Shown here in pieces: positions 30,501 to 37,486 of a stretch of 64,000 bases of DNA. Made by a program: the position numbers and the translations under genes. The stretch's first letter is position 1. Every line of letters begins with the position of its first letter. The notes under the pieces are model-generated. The model did no database searches. It was given only the letters and a program-made list of their open reading frames with translations, and had not been told where the DNA came from. This DNA comes from an uncultured Victivallales bacterium. GTDB lineage: Bacteria; Verrucomicrobiota; Lentisphaeria; Oligosphaerales; JAFGRS01. The stretch lies in contig CAILUI010000097.1 of assembly GCA_903837355.1 (NCBI GenBank), positions 18,830-82,829 on the forward strand, written 5' to 3'.

Positions 30501-30819
30501 GCCGCTCGCCCGTGAGGGCGGCGCCGATGGCCGTACAGAGCGCCTGGCGCTCCGCCTCGGCGCCGGGCCGGGCGGCCAGCCAGCAGCTTGCCTGGAAGGA
30601 CTGCTCTGCCTGCTGGCGGGCGCCGACATCGTCGCCCGTCAGCGCCGGCAGGGCAGCGCTGAGTCGCGCCGCAAAGAAGGCCTGGCGTTGGGCCGCAGTC
30701 GTGACCTCTGCTGGCACCTCCGAGGTTGGCATGGGCGGCGGTGGGGCCGGCTCCGTACGCACGCAAGCAGCGCTGAGAACCGCCACGAGGATCGTCGCCA
30801 AACGTATGGAACGGCGCAT
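27511..30819 (-). CDS. HEAT-repeat lipoprotein with two C-terminal sugar-binding-like domains
   Basis: A 1102-residue exported protein. The signal ends LSAAC (Cys19), consistent with lipidation. Residues about 90-770 are alpha-helical HEAT-like repeats (for example AALLEQPDAELRDAARRALA and AVQAALKDPAPELRDAAVRA). Two copies of a domain follow, each starting YLT(L/V)WLLAGPY or YLTVWQMAGPY and containing the strands VQLELGSDDGVKLWLNG and LLLKVTQG, like GH2-type or PA14-like carbohydrate-binding sandwiches. It is probably a surface scaffold. The start is at ATG 30819 with GGAG 10 nt upstream; the longer reading frame crosses the inserted element at 30847-30974. It lies upstream of the GH5-like gene. 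Confidence 0.8.
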   Translation of the reverse strand: MRRSIRLATILVAVLSAACVRTEPAPPPPMPTSEVPAEVTTAAQRQAFFAARLSAALPALTGDDVGARQQAEQSFQASCWLAARPGAEAERQALCTAIGAALTGERPAPKPLFLLRQLALVGRDESVAPLAALLEQPDAELRDAARRALAANPATAAGAALRTRFEQSTDEPERLALLQALVYRGEPAAMPVFRAAAAAGPVATRALAFDGLAAVGEATDAALLLETLKGGPEPLRAPAADACLRLADRLCERGDRAAALTLYHDLLAAPPPARHAALIGIGRAGSAADLPLLIAALGAADAETRGAARAALALLPAAEVVPAVTAALQTASSQLRQALLQALAESRVAGVRPALTAALAEESEELRLIAIAGLGLLGDPQSAPALAQVVATGRGATLEAARNALALIPGEAVASALIAAFPAAPPTGRRALLVTLTTRRGEATVAFLRQVAATDGEATVRTEALRGLSRLAGEADIPSLLPLLLNARRDDERDEAAKTIAAVARRANDPERTARTLVEALPGATPTNRGLLLRALGRIGGTQALAAVQAALKDPAPELRDAAVRALADWPDANAADDLLNVVKTAPDTVHRVLALRGYVRVVREAATLSPAAKLARLNDAMAAVPRPEDRKLVLAGLGDIADPGALPVALACLEQPDVAAEAAAALNGLVDHLRWQYPQECQAALRAVADKAPSPAERQRAAELQAEIRKYEGYLTLWLLAGPYAQDKKNRADLHAIAFPPEQTPPSAAVAWRPVRTATAPEKSWYVPLDEVLGGNQCVAYLRTWVRVAAAQTARLEVGTDDGAKAWLNGALVVDQDVDRALAPAQDTPEVALKPGWNCLLLKVAQGGGFWSAAARFRTPDDQALADVVTLSSPTAPERIATDLQQDPANPATHAAAADWVASNAGTPAQRRAILARLAAVSNDAVAKDAQALLQKLEAGEDYLTVWQMAGPYEQAGVEGAGLFDLVLPPEQPEAKGVLWQPAPVSADADGIPVVDLVKLLGGSHRAAFLRARVTSPKAQSVQLELGSDDGVKLWLNGRLVHANNASRPLRPGEDKVAAELIQGENTILLKVTQGQGGWGAAVRFRTPDGKHLDGVAAATP

Positions 30820-30846
30820 GAATCGGGGTCTCCAAGGGGTCAAACG

Positions 30847-30974
30847 TAATGCCCACCAACTTAGGACGAAGGGGCTCATAGGACCGCGTAAACGCGGGAC
30901 TACGAACCGGCCCCCCGTCAGACGCCTCTGGGTTTGTAGTCCCGCCTTCAGGCGGTCTAAGTTGGGGGGCATTA
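30847..30974. mobile_element. 128-bp MITE/REPIN with inverted ends and 10-bp direct repeats
   Basis: The left end TAATGCCCACCAACTTAG matches the reverse complement of the right end at 17 of 18 positions. Identical GGGTCAAACG lies on both sides (30837-30846 and 30975-30984). Inside are two inverted REP-like units, each with GCGGGACTAC followed by AACC, so the whole element can fold into one long hairpin. It sits 27 nt upstream of the HEAT lipoprotein ATG, between that gene and the oxidoreductase gene, and encodes nothing. Confidence 0.88.
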
Positions 30975-31018
30975 GGGTCAAACGCACCGCCTGGTGGCAC
31001 ACTTGGGAGGGTCGGCGT

Positions 31019-32296
31019 TCAGGCCAGGCACCACGGGGCCCGGCGGGGGCGGTCGAGCCAACGGCTGGCCTCGGCATCACCGATCAGTTCCTCCTTGACG
31101 GGATCCCAGCGCAGCGGCCGTTTGAGCCAGTAGGCGAGGTTGCCGAGGTGACAGACCGTCACCGAGCGGCAGCCGATCTCGACGTCGCAGACCGGCCGCT
31201 GGCGGGAGCGGATGCAATCGAGGAAGTTGCCGCGGTGGTCGCGGCTGTTGTAGAGGTGGACCTCGCCGGGCTGGGTCGGCGTCTTCATGAGGTCATCGGG
31301 CCAGGTCTTCAGGTGGCCACGGTTGACCTCGATCTTGCCATCGCTGCCGGTAAAGAGCACGCCGTCGCTACCGCCGCCGTGGGTGAGCGTGACGCCGTTG
31401 GCATAGACATAGGTGAGCTTGGGGCGGTCTTTGCCATCGGGCGGCAGGATTTCCAGCGGGCCGCTCTCGTCCATGTTCAGGCCCCACTGCGCGATATCGA
31501 AGTGGTGCGCGCCCCAGTCGGTCATGCCGCCACCGGAGTAGTCGCGGAAGGCACGCCAGTTGAACGGGTGGATGGAGGAGTGGAAGGGGCGGTAGGGCGC
31601 CGGTCCCAGCCACAGATCCCAGTCCATGCCGGCGGGCACGGCTTCGGCGGGCAGATAGCAGTCGCCCGACGGGCCGCCGACGTTGGCGTTGATGGTGATG
31701 AGCTTGCCGATGCGGCCGCTGCGCACCATCTCGCAGGCGAAGCGGAACTCCGGCGAGGAGCGCTGCTGGCTGCCAGTCTGGAAAACGCGGCCGTAACGGC
31801 GCACGGCGGTGGCCATGGCGCGGGCTTCGCGGATGGTCAGCGACATCGGCTTTTCGCAGTAGACGTCCTTGCCGCTCTTGGCCGCGGCGATGGCGATGAG
31901 GGCATGCCAGTGGTCGGGAGTCGCGACGCAGACCGCGTCGATGTCGTCGCGCGCCAGCAGTTCGCGGAAATCGCCGTAGGCCGCGCAGCCTTTCCATTCG
32001 CCGCTGGCCTTTGCCGCCGCGTAGTGTTTCTCGACGTCCTCGCGCGCCGCCGCCGCGCTCTTGGCGTCGACATCGCAGACGGCGACGACCTGGACCTCGT
32101 TGAAGCCCATGAAAGCGCCGAGGTTGCCGCGCCCCATGCCGCCGACCCCGATAAAGCCCATGGTGATGCGGGCGCTGGCGGCGGGCGTGGCCTCCTGGGC
32201 CAACGCCGCGGCCGGGATGAGCCAGGGCGCGGCCGCCAGCGTCGCGCCGGTGCCACGCAGGAAACCGCGGCGACTGAGATGCGTCATCTGTGTCAT
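31019..32296 (-). CDS. Tat-exported Gfo/Idh/MocA family oxidoreductase
   Basis: A 425-residue NAD(P)-dependent sugar or inositol dehydrogenase-like protein. The N-terminus carries a Tat signal (SRRGFLRG then a hydrophobic run ending AAALAQ). The Rossmann motif is GFIGVGGMGRGN, the family EKP is in VYCEKPMS, and DWGAHHFDIAQW supplies the conserved histidine region. PVC-group genomes carry many exported paralogues of this type, but the substrate of this one cannot be told. The start ATG at 32296 has AAAGGAG 9 nt upstream. It sits alone on the minus strand between the REPIN-like element and the EF-hand gene. Confidence 0.92.
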   Translation of the reverse strand: MTQMTHLSRRGFLRGTGATLAAAPWLIPAAALAQEATPAASARITMGFIGVGGMGRGNLGAFMGFNEVQVVAVCDVDAKSAAAAREDVEKHYAAAKASGEWKGCAAYGDFRELLARDDIDAVCVATPDHWHALIAIAAAKSGKDVYCEKPMSLTIREARAMATAVRRYGRVFQTGSQQRSSPEFRFACEMVRSGRIGKLITINANVGGPSGDCYLPAEAVPAGMDWDLWLGPAPYRPFHSSIHPFNWRAFRDYSGGGMTDWGAHHFDIAQWGLNMDESGPLEILPPDGKDRPKLTYVYANGVTLTHGGGSDGVLFTGSDGKIEVNRGHLKTWPDDLMKTPTQPGEVHLYNSRDHRGNFLDCIRSRQRPVCDVEIGCRSVTVCHLGNLAYWLKRPLRWDPVKEELIGDAEASRWLDRPRRAPWCLA

Positions 32297-32496
32297 CAGG
32301 GGCTGCTCCTTTACCACCTCTCCGGTTGTGGGCGGCTGATTCCGATAAGGATAGCCCACGCCGGGCGCGGGTCAAACCGCTTTGTGAAAGCGCGGAAGCG
32401 CCCACCGCTGACGGCCGGGGCGCCGCCTGCTGCCGGGCAGCCCCAGGGCCGATCGTCAGACCGGCCCCGGGGCCCGTCAGGCCGCCACGCGAGGCG

Positions 32497-33453
32497 TCAG
32501 GGGGCGCGCTCGCCGGGGGGTGGCGGCGGCTGGAACTCGGCGCCGCGACCGGGTTGCGGTTGCGGTTCGCGGCCGCCGCCGGGGCGGCGGCCTTCGCCGG
32601 GGCGCATCATCGGGCCCGGCCCCATCATGGGACGCTCGGGGCGGACCTCGTTCATGAAAGCGAATGCGGCCTTCGCCACGGGCAACTCGGTGGCGCTGAG
32701 TTTGCCGTCCTTGTCGGCATCGAAGTATTTGAGGACGACGGCATTGCGTTTCTGCAGATCGGCCATGATCCGCTCCACGGCCGTCTGTGCTTCGGCGTCG
32801 CTGACATCGTAGTTGCGGTCGGTGTCGAGTTCGGCGAGCATCGGCGGGACGGGGCCATCGGGGTTCTCTTTGGCGCGTTCGCGCAGGCGGTCGATCATCT
32901 TCCGGCCCTGGTCCACGCGTTTCTCCGCTTCGAGGCGGGCCTCGGTGTCGTCGATGACGCAGTCGCCATTGGTATCGGGGTCGGGTGCCGGTTGGCCCCG
33001 CTGCGTGTCACCGCGCCCGCCGTCGCCTTGCAGGACGCGCTGCGCGATCAGGTCGAGGGCCGCCTTCTCCTCCACCGGGCTGAGCGTCCAGTCGCCGTCC
33101 TTATCGACGAGGCCGACCATGGCCGCCCCGCGGCCGCCGCCGGCCGCCGTGCCGCGTTCGGCCATCTTGCTCTTGAGGGCGGCGAGTTCCTGGGCGTTGA
33201 GGGTTCCGTCGCCATCCGCATCGAACTGCTGGCGGGCCTGCTGCAGTTGGGTCTTGATCAGTTCGAGGCGTTGTTGGGCGGCCTGCTGGGCCTCGACCTC
33301 ATCGACTTTGCCGTCGCCGTTGGCATCGGCGTTGCCGGCGCCGGCGCCGCGCCGTGGGCCGTCGCCGCCAGGGGCCGGCGGTTGCGGTTGCGGTTGGGCC
33401 CAGAGGGCCGTGCTGGCGGCCACGAAGGCCACGGCGATGATCCGGCGTACCAT
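32497..33453 (-). CDS. Secreted EF-hand calcium-binding protein
   Basis: A 318-residue exported protein (signal AVAFVAASTALWAQ). It contains six EF-hand-like loops, some imperfect: DANGDGKVDEVE, DADGDGTLNAQE, DKDGDWTLSPVE, DTNGDCVIDDTE, DTDRNYDVSDAE and DADKDGKLSATE. The N- and C-termini are rich in Pro, Gly and Gln (PQPQPQPPAPGG; PGEGRRPGGGRE). Such proteins are frequent in planctomycete-like bacteria, and the precise role is unknown; extracellular calcium binding is inferred. The start ATG at 33453 has AGGAG 6 nt upstream. The 275-base gap to the divergent maturase gene should hold both promoters, but I see no clear boxes. Confidence 0.85.
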   Translation of the reverse strand: MVRRIIAVAFVAASTALWAQPQPQPPAPGGDGPRRGAGAGNADANGDGKVDEVEAQQAAQQRLELIKTQLQQARQQFDADGDGTLNAQELAALKSKMAERGTAAGGGRGAAMVGLVDKDGDWTLSPVEEKAALDLIAQRVLQGDGGRGDTQRGQPAPDPDTNGDCVIDDTEARLEAEKRVDQGRKMIDRLRERAKENPDGPVPPMLAELDTDRNYDVSDAEAQTAVERIMADLQKRNAVVLKYFDADKDGKLSATELPVAKAAFAFMNEVRPERPMMGPGPMMRPGEGRRPGGGREPQPQPGRGAEFQPPPPPGERAP

Positions 33454-33728
33454 AGGTAACTCCTGCTGGCTCTGTGCGGTTCTGGACTGCAGGCGCGCGG
33501 CGTCCGCGCTGGCTTCCTGGCACTCGTCTGTCTGCACGACAAACGGGGATGCAGGCCGCCTATTGTGCGGGCGTCGCGAAAAAGCAGTGCCGGCGGTGGC
33601 GCTAGTCCTTGCCACGGCTTGGCGGGCGGGGTATATAGCGAGTGCTCGCCACCGAGACACACGGGGGTTCTCCGGGGCAGCCGGGCACGAACGTGGTGCA
33701 GAGCGGGCCGGCTGTTCGCGACGCACCT

Positions 33729-34952
33729 ATGCCGCAGCCCTTCTCACTGCTGATCAAGCCAGCCTCCGCGGACTGCAATCTGCGTTGTTCGTACTGCTTT
33801 TATCTGGACCGTGCCCGGCTGTATCCGGAGACGTCGCGCCACCGGATGTCCGATCTGGTCCTGGCGGCCATGATCCGCGGCTACATGGGCACCGCGCAGC
33901 CCACCTACCAGTTCGGCTGGCAGGGCGGGGAGCCGACGTTGCTGGGGGCGGAGTTCTTCCGGCGCGTCGTGCAGTACCAGCAGCGCTTTGGGCGCGACGG
34001 TGTGAGCGTCGCCAACGGACTGCAGACCAACGCGACATTGATCACGGACGACCTGGCGGCCGTGCTCGCCGAGTACCACTTCCTGACCGGCGTCAGTCTG
34101 GATGGTCCGCGCTGGCTGCACGACCGCTACCGGCAGACGGCCGACGGGCGCGGGTCGCACGCCGAGGTGCTGGCCGGGATCGGGCGTCTGGAGACGCGGC
34201 GGGCCGAGTTCAACATTCTGACCCTGGTCAGCGCGGCGAATGTGGGCGAACCCGCGGCGGTCTACCACTACCTTTGCGAGCACGGTTGGCTCTACCATCA
34301 GTACATCCCCTGCGTCGAGTCGGACGAGCGGCGTCGGCTGTTGCCGTTCTCGGTCTCGGCAGAGGCGTGGGGTGAGTTTCTGTGTCGGGTTTTCGACATG
34401 TGGTACGCCGCTGACACGCGGCGGGTTTCGATCCGCCTGTTCGATTCGGTGCTGGCCCTGTTGGTGGACGGCGTGCGCAACATCTGTCCCTTCGGCACGA
34501 ACTGCTGTCAGTACTTCGTGGTCGAATACAATGGGGATGTGTATCCCTGCGACTTTTTCGTGGAGCCGCGACTGTGCCTGGGTAATGTGCAGACCGCGGC
34601 CTGGGAGGTCCTGCAGCAGTCGCCGCAGTATCGCAGCTTCGGGGAGCAGAAGTCCTGTTGGCATGCGGACTGTGAGCGTTGCGCCTGGCAATGGATCTGC
34701 CAGGGCGACTGCCTGAAGCACCGTCTGTGCGTGGGGGGTGGCGAGGCGCGGCAGCTCAGCCGTCTCTGTGCCGGCTGGCGCCTTTTCTTTGAGCACACCA
34801 TGCCGCGGTTCCGCAGCCTGGCGGCGGGGGTGACGGCGGAGCGGCGGCAGGCCGCGGTCAGCCGGGCACCGTCCTCGGGGTGCAGTCCCGGACGCAATGA
34901 GTCCTGTCCGTGCGGCAGTGGTCGTAAGTACAAACGCTGTTGCGGTTCGTAG
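33729..34952 (+). CDS. Anaerobic sulfatase-maturating enzyme-like radical SAM/SPASM protein with SEC-C tail
   Basis: A 407-residue radical SAM enzyme. The cluster-binding motif is CNLRCSYCF (Cys16, Cys20, Cys23), followed by the GWQGGEPTLL SAM-contacting region. The SPASM half has CPFGTNCCQYF, DVYPCDFF and CERCAWQWICQGDC. Family members oxidise a Cys or Ser of sulfatases to formylglycine. A C-terminal SEC-C zinc motif (ESCPCGSGRKYKRCCG) is appended. No sulfatase gene lies in the window, so its clients are elsewhere. The start at ATG 33729 fits homologues; the reading frame is open further upstream without a good ribosome site. It is followed by the transglycosylase gene. Confidence 0.88.
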   Translation: MPQPFSLLIKPASADCNLRCSYCFYLDRARLYPETSRHRMSDLVLAAMIRGYMGTAQPTYQFGWQGGEPTLLGAEFFRRVVQYQQRFGRDGVSVANGLQTNATLITDDLAAVLAEYHFLTGVSLDGPRWLHDRYRQTADGRGSHAEVLAGIGRLETRRAEFNILTLVSAANVGEPAAVYHYLCEHGWLYHQYIPCVESDERRRLLPFSVSAEAWGEFLCRVFDMWYAADTRRVSIRLFDSVLALLVDGVRNICPFGTNCCQYFVVEYNGDVYPCDFFVEPRLCLGNVQTAAWEVLQQSPQYRSFGEQKSCWHADCERCAWQWICQGDCLKHRLCVGGGEARQLSRLCAGWRLFFEHTMPRFRSLAAGVTAERRQAAVSRAPSSGCSPGRNESCPCGSGRKYKRCCGS

Positions 34953-34981
34953 ACGTCGGGGTAGATGACTTTCCGGAGACG

Positions 34982-35551
34982 ATGCGGGTGAGACAACGAA
35001 GGCGCCAGCGGGTGATGTGGGCGGTCGGTGGGGCGCTGCTCCTGGGCCTGCTCGCGGCGCTGCTGGCGCAGGCTGGTCGCACCTGGCGGTGGCGCGCGCG
35101 CAGCGGCGCCTACGACCGGCTGATTCGCGAAGCGGCCCTGCGCCACGGCCTGGCGCCTGGCCTGGTCAAGGCGGTGGTCTGGAAAGAGAGCCGTTTCCGG
35201 CCGTACACGGTGGGCCGGGCTAAGGAAGTGGGGCTGATGCAGATCACCGCCGGGGCGGTGACAGACTGGCGCGTGTGGTCGGGCGCGGCTCGGCCGAGCC
35301 GCCACCAGTGCTTTGACCCCGGGCTGAACATCGAGATCGGCACCTGGTACCTGGCGCGGGCCATGCGCGCCTGGCAGGCGTACCGCAGCGCCGATATCCT
35401 GGCGCTTGCCGAGTACAACGCCGGTGGGAGCCGGGCCCGCCGTTGGGCGCCCACCCAGCCGCAGGTGGAACTCCCGGTCACCGCCGTTAGTCTTTCAAGT
35501 ACGCGTGACTATATTAGCCAGGTAAGGCGCAGGTGGCATGACTTTGAGTAA
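34982..35551 (+). CDS. Membrane-anchored lytic transglycosylase (SLT domain)
   Basis: A 189-residue protein: one N-terminal transmembrane segment (about residues 11-31), then a Slt-type lysozyme-like domain. The catalytic Glu69 is in VVWKESRF, followed by GLMQI and AEYNAG, the usual signature blocks. It cleaves peptidoglycan glycan strands to anhydro-muropeptides. The start ATG at 34982 follows CCGGAGACG, 29 nt after the maturase stop. Its last 14 nt overlap the start of the next gene, so the two are probably translationally coupled. Confidence 0.88.
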   Translation: MRVRQRRRQRVMWAVGGALLLGLLAALLAQAGRTWRWRARSGAYDRLIREAALRHGLAPGLVKAVVWKESRFRPYTVGRAKEVGLMQITAGAVTDWRVWSGAARPSRHQCFDPGLNIEIGTWYLARAMRAWQAYRSADILALAEYNAGGSRARRWAPTQPQVELPVTAVSLSSTRDYISQVRRRWHDFE

Positions 35552-36365
35552 AAACGACAGTCCTTCAGGCAGCCGTCAACTCTCGGCACTGCTGACTTTG
35601 CTGCAGGACGAGAACCAGCAGATTGCCTCGTTGGCGATGGAGCACCTTCTGAGCCTCGGCCAGGTGGCGGACGAGACCATCGCCGAGCACCAGGAGTCGC
35701 ACGATCCGCAGCTTCGGCAGCGCGTCCATCAGTTGGGCGCCATCCTGTCGCGTCGGCGGGCGCGGGAGTCGTTCATTGCGGCCCTCGGCCAGGAGAACCT
35801 GTCGCTGTGGGACGGTATCGTGCAGATCCACAGCCTGTACGAGTCCATTCCCCCCCGCGAGTCCCTTGAAGCCCGTGTCGACGAGCTGGCCGCAGACCTG
35901 CAGCCCGGCGAAACCATGACGCACCAGATCGCCGATCTGATGCGCGAACGCGAGTTCACCGTCCCCTCCGACGACATCCTCGACGTGGACCTTTTCCTGG
36001 TTGACCGCGTGCTCGAAACGCGCTATGGGCACGCCGCCATCCTCTGCGTCCTGGCCAAGCGCCTGGCCGAGGGCGCGGGCTGGAATGCGACCATCTGTCT
36101 GCACGGCGGACGCTTCTGCCTGATCGACCGCGACCACATCCTCCTGAAGCCTGCCGAAGGCTGGCAGTATGGTAAGATCGGCACCGAGGAACGCATTCAC
36201 CCCTGCTCGCGCAAGGATGTGCTGATGGCGATCCTGGCGCAGCTCTTCATGGTGGCGCTGATCGACGGGCAGTTGAAGGATCTGCACCACTTCGGCACGA
36301 TCCTCACCGCCCTCAACGCCGGGACGCTGGAGGCGCTGCCCTTCCCACTGGGCTCGACGCGCTGA
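35538..36365 (+). CDS. SirB1/transglutaminase-like protein with N-terminal helical repeats
   Basis: A 275-residue protein resembling the SirB1 family: N-terminal helices (LTLLQDENQQIASLAMEHLL, HEAT-like), then a Transglut_core2-type domain with DVDLFLVDRVLETRYGHAAIL and later helical segments. In typical members the matching stretch reads NxVLxxRxGIPISL; the GHAAIL variant and lack of an obvious Cys-His-Asp triad suggest it is not a classical transglutaminase. Function is unknown. It is coupled to the transglycosylase by a 14-nt overlap, so a cell-wall or protease-like role is conceivable. Downstream, 36366-36476 before the convergent PHP gene shows no clear terminator. Confidence 0.65.
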   Translation: MTLSKNDSPSGSRQLSALLTLLQDENQQIASLAMEHLLSLGQVADETIAEHQESHDPQLRQRVHQLGAILSRRRARESFIAALGQENLSLWDGIVQIHSLYESIPPRESLEARVDELAADLQPGETMTHQIADLMREREFTVPSDDILDVDLFLVDRVLETRYGHAAILCVLAKRLAEGAGWNATICLHGGRFCLIDRDHILLKPAEGWQYGKIGTEERIHPCSRKDVLMAILAQLFMVALIDGQLKDLHHFGTILTALNAGTLEALPFPLGSTR

Positions 36366-36476
36366 GGCTGTCTGGGGACAGGCGCGAGCTGAACTCTGCC
36401 CCCGCAAACCCTGCCGTTTCGCCTCGATATGTCCGGCCGCAGCCGGGGGCGGCTCTTGAGGGCGAGCCGTCGCGAC

Positions 36477-37367
36477 CTACCTGCAGGCGGTGGGCCGTTC
36501 CCCGGAACCCGCCCGTGCGGCCTTCTCCCGGGCCCGCTGCTCCAAGGGCGGCAGCAGCGCGTCCGGCGTGTTCAGTTTGCCGCGCCCGACGCCGATGGCG
36601 ATGCCGGGGACGTTGGTCCCGTGGAAGTCCGTGCCGCCGCTCTGCAGCAGTCCCAGGGCTTCGGTGTGCACCATGGCATTGCGGGTCTCGGTGGGCCCGT
36701 AGTCGGCGTAGTACACCTCGATGCCATCGAGTCCCAGCGGGCGCAGACGCTCGACCACGCGGCGCAGGTAGGCGCCGGTGACGCTGTTGCCCATCAGCGG
36801 GTGGGCCCAGATGCAGACCCCGCCGGCGCTGGAGAGCACGGTCAGCACCTCCTCGACGGGGGTGATCTCACGCTGCACATAGCCGGGTTTGCCGCGGCCG
36901 AGAAAGCGGTCGAAGGCGTCGCGATGGTTGCGGCAGAAGCCCCCGTTGATCAAGGCCTTGGCGAAGTGTGGGCGGCCGACGACAGCGCCGCCAGCCAGGG
37001 CTTCGACCGCCTTCAGGTCGAGGGCGCAGCCGAGTTGGCGCAAGCGGTCTGCCATGCAGATGTTGCGGCGCCGCCGGCCTTCGCGGATGGTCTCCAGCAG
37101 GCGCAGCAGGGCCGGGTCCCGGTGGTCCATCCAGAGCCCGACCACGTGCATGATGTTACTGCCCTCGCCCTGACAGGCGATCTCGACCCCAGGCACGGTG
37201 CGCAGGGGGCGCCCCTGTCCGGCGGCGAGGAAGGCATCGATGCCGCTGACCGTATCATGGTCGGTGAGCGCGAGGGCCGACAGGCCGCAGTCAACGGCCA
37301 GGTCGACCAGGCCGGCGGGGGTTACCGCGCCATCCGACTCCGTACTGTGACAGTGCAGATCGATCAT
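36477..37367 (-). CDS. PHP-domain phosphoesterase (RNase AM/YciV-like)
   Basis: A 296-residue metal-dependent phosphoesterase of the PHP superfamily. The metal ligands are visible in IDLHCHSTESDG, ALTDHDT, VPGVEIAC, CIWAHPLMG and GGTDFHG. This set and the length match the YciV/TrpH type, which hydrolyses 3',5'-nucleoside bisphosphates and trims RNA 5' ends. The start ATG at 37367, directly before the first metal motif, is preferred, though it lacks a strong ribosome site; a longer frame begins at 37424. It is divergent from the FHA gene with about 120 nt between, room for two promoters. Confidence 0.88.
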   Translation of the reverse strand: MIDLHCHSTESDGAVTPAGLVDLAVDCGLSALALTDHDTVSGIDAFLAAGQGRPLRTVPGVEIACQGEGSNIMHVVGLWMDHRDPALLRLLETIREGRRRRNICMADRLRQLGCALDLKAVEALAGGAVVGRPHFAKALINGGFCRNHRDAFDRFLGRGKPGYVQREITPVEEVLTVLSSAGGVCIWAHPLMGNSVTGAYLRRVVERLRPLGLDGIEVYYADYGPTETRNAMVHTEALGLLQSGGTDFHGTNVPGIAIGVGRGKLNTPDALLPPLEQRAREKAARAGSGERPTACR

Positions 37368-37486
37368 CCAAAAACCCGGTTCATTCTTGCATTCAGCGCC
37401 ACGCCAGCGCATGTTGACGAGCACAGGGGCTGCACGTCCTGACGATATTGCGGGATTGCCGGGAATCCAGGCGGAGCGCGAAGACC

